This document shows positions 1 to 11,100 of a stretch of 23,082 bases of DNA, one piece after another. The notes under the pieces are model-generated. The model had not been told where the DNA came from. It did not search any database and saw only the letters and a list, made by a program, of their open reading frames with translations. This DNA comes from Pelargonium cotyledonis (Eukaryota > Streptophyta > Magnoliopsida > Geraniales > Geraniaceae), in the NCBI GenBank assembly GCA_036897625.1, contig JAYMTA010000913.1, positions 1-23,082 on the forward strand, given 5' to 3'. Positions within the stretch are counted from its first letter, which is position 1, and each line of letters begins with the position of its first letter. The position numbers were made by a program, and so were the translations under genes.

Positions 1-230
1 TAGGGTTTGTGGAAATGGTGGTGTGTTTGTTTGTTGTGTATTAAAATCTAATGTTGTGATTGGGAGGTGTATGTGGACTACGGATGATGAAAATTTTGAT
101 TTGCTTGTGATGTTGATAAGATCATATATTTAATTTGATTTCCAACGAGTTCATGAACTTTTCGGCGAGGTTAGCTTGAAGAAGAATAGTTAAAGTAAGG
201 GCATTTTCGGGTTTTCAAAAAATATTTAAT

Positions 231-257
231 GGTCATGTGCCCAGCACGCACATGACC
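231..257. repeat. Perfect 10-bp inverted repeat (hairpin)
   Basis: GGTCATGTGC at 231-240 is followed by a 7-base loop and its exact reverse complement at 248-257. No T-run follows, and a bacterial-type terminator is not expected in this genome. It is more likely part of a dispersed repeat. Confidence 0.7.
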
Positions 258-304
258 AAACAGTAAATTTTCCGTTAAATTTAACTGATAATACTGGATG
301 TGCA

Positions 305-414
305 TACTTTAGGGTATAAAACTGAAAAGAAGATCTACCGTAAGGTAGGAAAAACAACGAAAAAATACTTTAAGGTATGAAACTGAAAAGAAGGTCTACC
401 ATAAGGTAGGAAAC
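305..414. repeat. Two-unit tandem repeat, period 61 bp
   Basis: The unit starting at 305 (TACTTTAGGGTATAAAACTG...) recurs at 366 with about five mismatches over 49 bases. Each unit contains an AAGGTAGGAAA end. It is non-coding. Confidence 0.75.
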
Positions 415-453
415 TGTAATTACTTCTTTATTATTCAAGGTTAATATGATCAT

Positions 454-857
454 TTACAACTTTCAAAATAACTTTCAAATATTTTATCAAACAATCTACA
501 ATCTAAAATACAATCTCAAACTCATCTTACAACTTTTTATCTACCAAACAATCGTACAAAAGTCAACGAAATCAAAACCTCATTTTACCTCTTTCCAACT
601 ATATCTCCTTTTGAAAACATGAGTTCCCAAACAAGCACTAACTACATCTCCTTTTGAAAACATGAGTTCTCAAACAAGCACTAATGCTTGTTTGGGAATC
701 ATGTTTCCAAAAAGAAAAATAGGCTAAAAAAGGTTTTTGATTTCATTGACGTTTGGATGATTATTTGGTAAAAAAAATGTAAAAGGAGTTTAAAGATGTA
801 TTTTAGATTGTAGATTGTTTGATAAAATATTTTTGGAAGGTATTTTGAAAGTCGTAA
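454..857. repeat. Large fold-back: long inverted repeat with MITE-like inner ends
   Basis: The arm at 454-640 and the reverse complement of 685-857 match closely for about 170 bp, by eye roughly 80-85%, with small gaps. The inner ends read CCCAAACAAGCA and TGCTTGTTTGGG, which look like MITE terminal inverted repeats. Similarity stops at the outer ends. The simplest reading is two head-to-head copies of one MITE, the left one truncated. The loop carries a 43-bp duplication. Confidence 0.75.
598..683. repeat. 43-bp tandem duplication at the fold-back centre
   Basis: 598-640 and 641-683 are two adjacent 43-bp units that differ at only two positions. Each unit ends in the terminal motif CAAACAAGCACTA, so three copies of the terminal motif lie within 75 bp. 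Confidence 0.9.
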
Positions 858-1232
858 ACATACAGAATACATCATCAACACATTTCCAGATAAACTACAA
901 AACAAATTAAAATGCTCAATCTTTACAAAACAGATGATGAATCAATGCTCCATCGATACAGTTGAGAGCAAATCAAATGGAATTGTCAAATTTTTGAAGG
1001 GACAAATATGAAAGTATTTTACTCTCTCTCATCCTTCTATCTCAAAAAAAAAGGGGATCACAAACTTCATAGATGCTACAGCAGAGAGGTCTGGGCAGAA
1101 GCTTCTACCTCAAAACTCATTTTCTCTAACAAAAATAGGCGAACAATCTGTTCATGTGGAAGTTGCTTGTATCTCATGTGGAAAAGTCAAAAGGAGGCAA
1201 AATGAGCTTCATTCTTGTTCCCGAACAAGCCC
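685..1232. mobile_element. Possible MITE copy (tentative boundaries)
   Basis: The left end TGCTTGTTTGGGAA at 685 is approximately inverted at 1219-1232 (TTCCCGAACAAGCCC), and TTA follows the right end. TAA precedes the left end, so the 3-bp duplication is not exact. Beyond about 15 bp the ends are not clearly alike. The short open frames inside are not gene-like. Confidence 0.35.
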
Positions 1233-1270
1233 TTATAATGCATCAAACTTTTTTCGGTTAATAGCAAGGG

Positions 1271-1440
1271 TTCCTGAGAGGACCCACATTCTCACGGTTG
1301 ACATCTTTAAACAGTTTTACCACACTCATACTAATTTTTGAGATTTGTTTACAATTAATGCATTCACCTTTCCCCATGAATGTGTTGAACAGGGATCAAA
1401 TGCAAACGTTATTCTCACTCACGCAACTTGTGTTACCAAT
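1271..1440. repeat. Dispersed repeat, copy A
   Basis: This segment is similar to 20043-20210 in the same orientation. Shared blocks include CACACTCATACTAAT versus CAACACTCATACTAAT, and GATCAAATGCAAAC. The family is not identified. It lacks coding potential. Confidence 0.65.
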
Positions 1441-2410
1441 TGGGCCGCTACCCTAACCAGACTAAAACGAACTACCAAACTAAAACATAAAGAAAAAATC
1501 GACACTTGAAACCCGTCCCAAAAAATCGGATGCATAAGGATCTAGACCAAATCAAGGGCACTAGGTAAAACCTCCCCCGATCTGTCCAACAACCTCCAGC
1601 CGCCACCCGTCCACCTCCAGCACACCATAATGAACCAAACCGATTGAATATTCGCTTGCCCGTGACTTGGTCCTTTCACAGGGGCCATCCTGAAGCCCTA
1701 TCATGGACCATGACGAATCTAAATATCCAGATTCCCATCCAGCAATTGTTTTGGTCCCCTATCCTCCGAACGGGAACCGTCCGTCCGAGCTAACGTCGCC
1801 TTCGACCCTTCGCCTGCAACCATCGCACCATTGCCGTCTGCTTGCCCGAGATTGTTAGAAGTCATCATCGCTGAAAAACCAACACAACCATAGCTCGCCT
1901 CTCCTGTCTCTGTCTACCTCGTGCACCGCAACTCGCTTACCAATCTACCCTCAAATGCAAACCATTCACTCTTATAAAAACCTTAGCCGTCACAAACCTT
2001 AACTTCACAAAAACCCTTAGGTTCTTACACTCCAAAGAGAGAAAGCTCACTTATCAGGATTATATAATGGATATTAGTGTCAACGTTAGAGAAGTCAAAT
2101 GTAATTATACCAAAAATAATAATTCAGAAAACCATGAACAAACTAGAAGAGATAATAATTTTGTTTGCATGTATTCTTTGTTAGCTTGTATATAATTCAT
2201 ACCATTTGCTCAGTTGTTCCATAAATGTTGTAAAATAACATATATAAAAAATAACTCGGATATGACATTATTAATCGTTCCAATATGATCTTACAAGTTT
2301 ATTGTTCGAAATCTGATAAAAAGTACATACAGAGATGGATGCAAAAGTTCATTGGCAGATGAAAACTGTAAAATGACGCTCGCGCTGTGCCTGAATCATT
2401 TGATGCGACC
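1441..2410. other. Intergenic, GC-richer island, no supported gene
   Basis: About 1560-1960 is rich in C and in CCACC/CCTCC runs, unlike its AT-rich surroundings. All frames are interrupted, and the translated pieces show no known domain. A TATAAAA-like string occurs near 1975. It may be an old transposon or gene fragment. The last few hundred bases include the IGPS 3' untranslated region, for which I see no convincing poly(A) signal. Confidence 0.4.
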
Positions 2411-5400
2411 TCATACTGATATGTTTTTACCAAAAAGTCCAGCTATTCCTTCCCCGGGGTCATTTTGCTTCATAAGTGACTCTCCAACCAAAACCTATGC
2501 GATGACAATACAATTTTTATGCAACTCTTGAATCTTGGGTGGAAATATCTAAGTTATGGCAATTCATTTATCATAAGTGACAATGATATTCATTTTCAAT
2601 GGTATAAATATGTTTAGCTCTTATTTAGTAAGGTAAGTTTTATGTTTACTGAGCTTACCGCTTTAACACCAGCTTCCTGTACAAATGCAATATCTTCGGG
2701 AGTGAACAGCCCCGATTCCCCAACCACCTGCAGAATTAAAAGGGTTAACCAATGACAAATAGCGAGAAAAGATGTCAAAGCTTCCCCGAGAGAGCAAGAG
2801 CTCACATCTCATATGAGTATAGAAAATATGCATGATGCGAGTAACATATCTATTTCACTGAATAGCCAGAATGCGAATGAAAAAGAACACTCACAATTAT
2901 GCCCTTTTCACGAATTTTCTCGCCACGTTCTCCTTCTAGAAGCTTCTTTGTGTTTCTAATATCAACTTCAAATGATTCTGGGGAAAGGAAAATTTCAAAT
3001 TTCAATTGCTGCATAGTGTACTTCAAATCATTACATGACCAATATCCATTTACGAAGTCGTGTACTTCAAACAAATTAGACCATTAGACAATCAAATATA
3101 AGATACTGTCTCATTGAATAGGCTATGTAATAAGGTCATGGAGAGAATACACAACTATGTCTTAATTTGTATATTTGTGTTCAATAGATCTAAATTAGTG
3201 GTCTTCAAAAATTTTGCAGGAAAAGCTACAAATCAAATTAGCGCGAGTCGCTGCTATTCACAAAAACATTTATGAAACAAAGAAGAGGAATATAGAGAGA
3301 AAGAGGCTATAAAAATAATTAGTCATGAAAAAATAATCAGCCCATATTATACAGGACATACATATTTACCTAGGTTACGATTGTTGATGCCGATTAGTTC
3401 AATCCCCTCTATTCCAAGAACACGGTCCATTTCTCTCTCGTCATGGACCTAGAAAGATCAGCAGACATCACAATAAGTATAAATAGCAACGAAAAAATAT
3501 CTAGAACTTCTACTTCCTTTCACTATGATGGAATGAAAAAACTACATAAATGAGAACCAGCATGAATTCAAGTTTGCACAATAGAGAACTAAGCCAAAGT
3601 TATACATTTGAAATAACTGTCCATCTGCAAATTAAATACTCCCTCCGTCCCAAAATGAGTGTGTTGTTTCAATTGCATTTTTGTCCCAAAATGAGTGTCT
3701 TGTTTCCTATTCTAGTAAGTTAGTTATGCATGAATTGTCAATAATAACCTTATAAAAAGTTAGTTAGGATCTCTCAACACATGATCATGAGGATACAATA
3801 GTAAATATACCACACTAACTAACTTCTCCTTAATTTTTATCAAAATAGAAAGGAGGACACTCATTTTGGGAAGGAGGACACTCATTTAAGGACGGAGGGA
3901 GTATTAGATTACAACTTTTCCGGAACAGGCCTACCAATATAAATAGTCTTGAAGGGATTGGTGACAATAGAACTTGTAAAATAATTATCAGGAAACGTAT
4001 ACTTTCAGAAGAATAACCTTATGGTGTGTTTGGGAACCTGCATTTGATTTGAAATGTTGTATTTGAGTCAAATGAAGTGTTTGGGAACACCAAAAATTTG
4101 GATTTAGATTTGAGTCAGCCAATAGTATTCAATATATGCTTTGAGCTTGAGATTTCAAATCACAGCTTTTACCTTGTCATTTGAAATTCTATAATTTCCC
4201 AAACATTATTTTTGTATTTGAAATACAACATTTCAAATCCAAAATTTCAAATGTTGAATTTCAAATCAAATCATTGTTCCCAAACACAACCTTAAGAGTT
4301 TCCGTGTAAAATACTAGTTAGTAAGAAAGATATTGCCATACAAAAATCTAATTTGTTCCGCCACTGGAAGGAGCAGGCAAAATCACAGGCTCTTAATGAA
4401 GCTACAATTGTGGATATATACAATATAATTAAAGAAGCCAGTTCAAACCTCAACTAGAGCTGCCAAACCAAGCTTCTTGCAGATCTTAGTCATGTATTTG
4501 ATGTCAAGATCAGGTAATACAGCAGCAATTAAAAGAATTGCATCCGCGCCTTTACTTCGTGCATAGTAGATTTGCCATGCATCAACTATGAATTCTTTAC
4601 ACAATAGAGGGCACTGCAAAATTTTCAATTATTAGATGATTGCTTGCAGTGGTTATCAAGTTATGTACATGAATTAAAATCTGCATAAGATTAAGTTTAT
4701 ATGCAATAACACGTCATAAAGCAGACCTTCACTCCAGCATTCCTTATTGCTTCCAGATTCTCGAAACTTCCCTTTAATAACAAAGAAAATCAAGTCAACG
4801 GTGGTGGCAACTACATATGATAGTGTCTATAGTCTATACCTAACCATAGCCCGACATATTAAAAAAGGGCAACAGATTCATGGGAGTGACTATGGAGTGT
4901 CTACCTGAAAGTACTTCCTGTCAGTCAAAACACTGAGACATGCTGCACCACCTTTCTCATAAGCTCGGGCAATTTCAACCTATCATGACAAACTTTTAGA
5001 AAAATGAAAAATTTACCATACTATCAAAGAGAATACATATATGTATAAAATCAAGCAAAATGGAAAACCTAACTTCTAACTTTGGTGGTTTAATCCCTTT
5101 AATGGACTTATCAGGCCCAGAGATGGTAGGACAATGTGCAAAAAATCTATCTTCTGTGTCTGATCAAAAATCCAGAGTGTCCTTGATTTCAATCGCTACT
5201 CACTTATAGTAACTAAACCGGTTAATGTAATCACTACAATTAATGGTTGTCTCTCAGAGGTGGCATATTAATAAAACAACAGTCTAGGAAATGGAAACTA
5301 GTGTTATAATAAACCAAACATTAAATAATTGCCCAGAGACTAGTCATTCATGATGAGTAGAAAGCAAGAGTATGCTCCAAATGACTAACAAATAACTTGC

Positions 5401-6996
5401 AATTACATGCACAGTAGAGAGGGTGGGGGAGGGGGGGCTCAGTATGAATTCCATGAAAGCAGATTTTCTAAATCCTGGAATATCTTCCACCAAACAAACA
5501 AGACTTCAACATATATATGCATGATATTTCAGTAGTAGGGCGTGGGCATCAGTGGTAAGAAAATTGTCCTCAACCCTTTATCAGTTTAGAAACTTAATCT
5601 TAGAATAAATTCTGAAGACTCACTGGATCAAAATCTTCTCTCAAAACACCTCTGCTTGGAGAAGCCTTTTTCACCTCAGCAATCAACCCAGGCAGTCCAG
5701 TACGTTCATGGGCTGCCTTAAGAGCTGCAATGAAATCCTTGGTAGGGGGCACACCCTGAAGACCCTTCGCTAGGGATGCAAGAGGCCTTGTCTCCTTCAA
5801 CTGGAAACCCATGATTATTAGCATTGCAGGCTACTGCTCATCGTACAATAATAATTTGTAAAAAAAAAAAAACAGCATGCATCACTAAAATGCAAGTCAA
5901 AGAACCAACCTGTGCGACCTCCACGTCTTTGTTCCATATTATTTCCTCCAAAATGTTACGAGGAGTGTTTCCCTCATTTTGTAACCGGAACTCGAAAGGT
6001 CCCACGTAATGCAAAGGGGGTCCGGTTGGTGGCCTTCTCCTGATTCTTATCCCCTGGGTGGCAGCAGTTTCATTATGATACATCCCAGCTTCCCACTCTT
6101 TGACTGCAAGAACATTTTCCTCGGGCTCTCTTGACACTGAAACTGTAGCTGGTCCATCATTGGTCTCAGACTGCATAAACAAACATTATAAGCATTAGTT
6201 ACACAAAAAGAATCGGTCCAATCAACTAGTAGACCGCTCCCTTGAAGCAATTATAAAATCTAAAAACAACCAAGTCATTAAAATGCATATTAATCAAACC
6301 AATCTCACAAACACATTCAAAATGATATTGGCTTAGCCGCTTAGGCAGTGATTCTAATCAGTAATCACAAATGATAGTGGCTCAGGCGAAAGATATATAT
6401 CAAGAAGTACTGTAGCACCAGCAACAGTACTCAAATTAACCATTATAAAAGCTCATGTTCCATAGAAATCGCATACTAAATACTATTAAAAAAAGGTCGA
6501 AATCAAAACTGAAAATGAAAATGCAAATGCAAATACGTAATTATTTGATAAACCACTCACTCAGTCTACCAACCTCAGCCAAGATACAAATCCCTGAAAT
6601 AAAGTTCTAGTAGAAATGGAAAAAGAAGAAGCAAAATATAGAAACCCATTGAATAGGAATCAACAACACAATTGCATTGAACAAAAAAACCCGAACACAT
6701 GCACAAAAAGAGAACGAAGCAGTTCACTACATAGCCGCAACAAAAGTACTCAAATTCAACAGAAACTACATAACAAATGTGCATCTCCAAAAAACAACAT
6801 TAATAGAGAGAGGAAGATGGAGAGATTGCGAGACCTGTTGAGCTCGAATTGGAGCAAATGAGGCGGAGGACCTCCCACGCGCGTCCATAGGCAACCACTT
6901 CCTGGTGGAGAATTTGATTCCGTTGGTCGGAGTGAAGGACGGGACGTCCTGAAACGAAACCCTAGTTGCTGCTCTCATGCACACCAATCCCTCCAT
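2411..6996 (-). CDS. IGPS: Indole-3-glycerol phosphate synthase, chloroplastic (10 exons, 399 aa)
   Basis: This enzyme converts 1-(o-carboxyphenylamino)-1-deoxyribulose 5-phosphate to indole-3-glycerol phosphate in plastid tryptophan synthesis, also feeding indole and auxin precursors. Exons, in reading order: 6996-6835, 6170-5910, 5800-5624, 4979-4905, 4771-4727, 4613-4449, 3448-3370, 2977-2895, 2727-2659, 2494-2411. All introns are GT-AG and the spliced length is exactly 400 codons with the stop. Residues 1 to about 70 resemble a transit peptide. A plant-type extension with [20 protein letters not shown] follows, then a TIM barrel. By family knowledge, active-site residues are Glu183 and Lys185 (AEVKKASPS), Lys246 (LLCKEF), Glu295 (LVEV), Asn317 and Arg319 (GINNRNL), and Glu353 and Ser354 (GESGL), so nothing catalytic is missing. 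Start 6996 gives the usual MEGLV opening. An in-frame ATG at 7056 lies only about 7 bp from the likely TATA box and is disfavoured. Intron 6 (3449-4448) contains two MITEs. Confidence 0.96.
3639..3901. mobile_element. Stowaway-type MITE (Tc1/mariner-derived), 263 bp, in IGPS intron 6
   Basis: The ends are CTCCCTCCGTCCC at 3639 and its near-perfect inverse GGACGGAGGGAG at 3901. Both are flanked by the TA dinucleotide (3637-3638 and 3902-3903), the mark of this family. The motif CCCAAAATGAGTGT occurs twice at the left end, and its inverse occurs twice at the right end. There is no internal ORF. Confidence 0.95.
4022..4291. mobile_element. Tourist-like (PIF/Harbinger) MITE, 270 bp, in IGPS intron 6
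   Basis: The terminal inverted repeats are approximately TGGTGTGTTTGGGAAC and GTTCCCAAACACAACC. TTA flanks both sides (4019-4021 and 4292-4294). The inside is full of ATTTGAAAT words that are largely self-complementary. A second copy begins at 22986. Confidence 0.85.
5421..5437 (+). other. G-run in IGPS intron 3
   Basis: Runs of 3, 5 and 7 G are separated by single bases. On the transcribed RNA this is a C-run. The long final run could supply two tracts of a G-quadruplex in DNA. Confidence 0.5.
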
Positions 6997-7062
6997 TTCT
7001 CTTCTGGTCCTTGGCGGATTTGAGAAGAAAGTGTGGATTTTTGATATTTTTCGCAAAAATCA

Positions 7063-7069
7063 ATTTATA
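7063..7069 (-). promoter_or_regulatory. Probable TATA box of the IGPS gene
   Basis: The minus strand reads CTATAAATTG here, 67 bp upstream of the chosen IGPS start codon. A start of transcription about 30 bp downstream would fall near 7035. That places the upstream in-frame ATG at 7056 outside the transcript and leaves a short leader before 6996. Confidence 0.5.
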
Positions 7070-8195
7070 GATCAGAGTGTGGCACTGGTGGCTACGTGAT
7101 TTGGTTGAGGAGTTAAGATCTGCTGCTTCCGGTTGTATGGGACATGTCAGTGGGCCCTAAAAAAAGAAGAAAAAAACGTTAAACAAGTTAACAAACTACA
7201 TGTCGTTTTACACGTGGATTTCCTTTTCTTTTATTTTTTTGCTGTAAATAATTTTCCTTCCAAGCTGGTAAAACAGATACGACTTGTTGTGTATCTGATA
7301 TTCAATCCATTTTTTACAGGTTCGGATATGTTTTATGTTTAAAGTCGTGACCAATTCGAAAACTCTACAGGGTTGGGTTAAGGTCCATCAACCCGATTTT
7401 TTTGTCACTTGTAATTTATAAGTGCGTGGCATGAATTTCAGACATATTTATTAGTATAGCAGTGATTGAATTATGAGATTTGTGAGTTAATTAGTAAGCA
7501 TCTAATTTCAATAAATTTTACATTGAAAGTCCCAAGACATGACACTTTTGGCCACTGAATTGTGGAGCTTTCTTCATAGTTCATGGTGAAGTTCAAGTTG
7601 CTCCATAAAATCATGAATTGAACATGTTTTTCTAAAGAGTTTATGTGTTTTTAATTTTCATTTGTTGCTGAAAACTCGATCAAATCTTATTTTATTGTTC
7701 TGTGATTGATTGCATGCAGCAAAATCTTGGAAATTGAATTTTCTTTCTTGTTCAGCAAGCAATGACCACAAACTTCCATATGTTTGTATTGCTTCAGTGT
7801 GATCACTATTCACTCACCCTTTTTTTGCTTCTGGGTGTTCATGAATTTTGATTCTCATTTTGTGTAACTGATAAAAATCATAGTTTTTTTTTTCTCCCTT
7901 GGTACTTAAGCTATAGAAAACAACATGCAGTCTCTAGAAGAGATCACTAATACAATGGACTTTTCACATTTTCATTTCTTTATCTTAATTCTAGAGTAAA
8001 AATATGAAGTTAAGCTGGTGTTAGCATTGCATTGCAATATTGGTACATTTCAATAACACTAAAACTGCATAAACTGGCCATACTTTTCTTGCGCCTTGAG
8101 GCTGGATGCCAAGTGTGATTGTTTGTTGCTTGTTCGATAACTTGGCTGTACAATTGGGATGAGACCGAGAACAAGATCCTTTCCGGCAAAGTATC
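7070..8195. other. Intergenic between SET-gene 3' end and IGPS promoter
   Basis: This AT-rich spacer lies between two genes on the same (minus) strand. It should contain the SET gene 3' untranslated region (about 8000-8195) and the upstream IGPS promoter. I see no gene, no transposon ends and no clear poly(A) signal. Confidence 0.5.
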
Positions 8196-11100
8196 TCATA
8201 CCTTAAAGAACTTCCTGAACCCATTGAATAGGTTCAGAGCTTTCAGTTCGCCGTTCCTAATATCCCTCAGCCTCCTTCTCAAGATCTGGAAGAAAAAAAT
8301 AATAATAATAATGCATGTCATATCCTTACAGATAATCAGTGGAGTTAAGTGTACGTGTTGGAGCACGGCACTTGTTCACATCATGATACATGAAAACATT
8401 AACATGCATGATGCTGATTCAAATTCGCGTTGCATTACATGTTCTTAAACCAACCATGGTATTTCTATAATGCCGAAACTTCATCACATCAGTTTTGCTC
8501 AATGGCTAACCAAACACAAATAAGTGAAGCTATGACCCGAAGTGATCTATATTTTAAACCAAACTGCTGGTTAATCTCCTAGTTTACACTAGGCAAAGAT
8601 AGATAATTGGTCGTTGAGTTGGTCGATGTAAAACATGCATGCATATAGAAATCTTCAAAGGATAAGCAAATAGTGAAATCAAAAGAAGAGTGCCCTTACA
8701 TATTGGGCGCGAAAGAGTATTCTTCGCTCACTGTTAGATAAATCCACCGCCAGTTGCTTGAGGAACAATCTTCGGTTAAGTTGTTTGGGAGATGTTACAT
8801 CCAAATCCATTGACCCACTTGCCTGTTAGGACACATAAAGAATAGTTACAAACTTGTATACAAAAAAAAAAAAAAAATTAGCATTATCATACAAGGCATT
8901 TGGTTTATCATTTTCTAGAAGCCACATGTAGGAAATTGTTGCATAAGCGTAAAATGGCTGCCCAATGCAAAAGGCTACGACAATACTGATGCGCCAAGGC
9001 TCACTCTCAAATCTCAACAACGCTGAGAGAGTACAGAATTAAAAGTTTCAGCACCTGTATGAATTTGTTGTACTTTGATATGCTTGATTCACAGCTGTCC
9101 AATATAAACTGCAATGCTTGTTCTTCTATTTCTGGATATCTCAAGTCCTTCTTGGTGTTCGCTTTATTTGATGCTGCGGCAGCCATCTGGAATGAAGCTT
9201 TTTGAGATATCGAACAAATTTTGAAGAACAGGTTTCTTGATTATAAACTGTTAACTGTCAAACCTCTTCAAATTGTCCACTCATTTCTGGCGGGCTCACG
9301 GCTAAATATGCGTACGCCATCAATTCCAGAGGCCAACCAGTGACTCGTACAGGGAAACACTGAGATCTCCTATAAAGAAGTCACAAATTGTCAGTCAAGA
9401 AACGAAGAACCGGCAAACAAATATCTGCATATCGAGAATAAACAAAAATGGATTGTTGAATGACTATAGAACATTATGAGACTATGATACTGACATTGAT
9501 AGAAGTTTTTGCACAACCAATAGTTAAATAGACATATGAAATCATAAGAACCTCAGGCTTAATAAGAAATAGCTGAGTATGAGTTGTTAACATATCAGAT
9601 ACTCACACTAACAATCCATGCTTTCTTAGAGCTTCTGACTTCTCCTTAAAGCATTTGTCAGATTTCTTAATTGACAGTGACAATTCAACCGAGTCACTGG
9701 GATTCGTGCCCTCTCTTGGAACGAATCCATATGATAGTAAGAGCTCTCCATTAGATTTTCTTCCATATGAAATGAACACCTGCATCAATCAATGGAGCTG
9801 GCAAAAATGAGAGTTCCAAAATTATGTATAACAATGTTATTGGCCTACAGCAAATTATAGCTATGGAATCAAGGGGCTAAGTTCCATAATTCAATTCGTC
9901 AATATAGAAAATTACCTGCTCACCTGGCTGATATTGCCGGTCTGTTGTGAAGACAACTCCCTGTGATGATTTATCATAGTCTAAAAATGTCTCCACCTTG
10001 ACAATTCAAATTCATATTCATTTAGTTAGTCTTTGAAAGTTGTATTTAAGAGATCATGTATTTAGCTGCATGCTTGAAAAGAGACAAACAAACATACCTC
10101 ACAACTATGATTCAGCATATCTGCCCATGGGACCAAGGCAACCCTTTCATCCATTGAAGGCAGCCGGACCTGCATTCAAGAGGAAATAGAAGTCTGAAAA
10201 ATATTTTAACAGACCTTTTTTAGAACATTTCGAAGGTCTTAGAAATCTCTAAATTTTAGATTTACCCTCAATGATTTTATTTACAATTGATATATCCTAC
10301 ATTCAGTAACTATTATGGTATAGCAAAATTATAATGAAATTAATAAGCAATATTACTTACCAAACGCGAGAAAAGAATGCCAAACGACCACTTGAAGGTT
10401 TCCAGATTGAATACCTGCAAAAAGTGTGCAAAGGCATTGACAAAAAGAGTGGTCATCATCTAACAATTATGAACGAATATATTGTCATTGAAATAACTTG
10501 CAGCAATGAATCTTCCTATCCCAAAAAGCAGAATTGCTTGCTTTATATGATACTTTCCCGACATGCGGGGCATGTATGTGCGAAACTCATTTAAGGATCA
10601 TCACATATAAATCCAAATTTGGTTTCCTGTGTGAAATAGATTGACCAGGCTTCACAGTGCTCAAAGAAGGTAAATCAAAATAATTGGCTAATGTCTACAT
10701 ACAAGTATTCTTAAAAAGAAATGGGTAGTACAAAAACAAATGCATCAAGCCTTGAATGGAATTATATGCAATTTTAAATCATGAGAAGGTAGACTGCATT
10801 GCCACAACACTTGAGTGTCAGATGAGGACGAAGCACACTGAAAATGTGCTACAAAAAACCAGTACTGTGTAAGTCTAGAAGTTGTAAAAGTGCAATGATA
10901 TGACCAAGTAAGGTGAAGGACAGATGAGTGAAGGTCAAAAGTTAAAGACCTATAGTTTATCAGCACATACAGCAACAATCCACAAAACAAAACAAAAAAT
11001 TCGATATTGCTCATCTTGAACAAGGGCAAGGCTTCTTAAATCATTTACTTACTGTCATCGTTATTAAGAACAGCTTGATGTTATTGTGAAGATAAGTAGC

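Larger units (their letters stand above)
1..453. other. AT-rich non-coding flank with small repeats
   Basis: No gene is supported here. The stretch holds a perfect 10-bp inverted repeat at 231-257 and a two-unit tandem repeat at 305-414. The text around 225-300 (hairpin followed by CCGTTAAATTTAACTG) resembles anonymous dispersed plant repeats. Confidence 0.5.

Noticed and set aside
231..257. Hairpin as a transcription terminator
   Set aside because: There is no T-run and no nearby gene, and the genome is eukaryotic.
6997..7056. Upstream in-frame ATG extending IGPS by 20 residues
   Set aside because: It lies about 7 bp from the probable TATA box, and relatives I recall begin with MEGL as at 6996.
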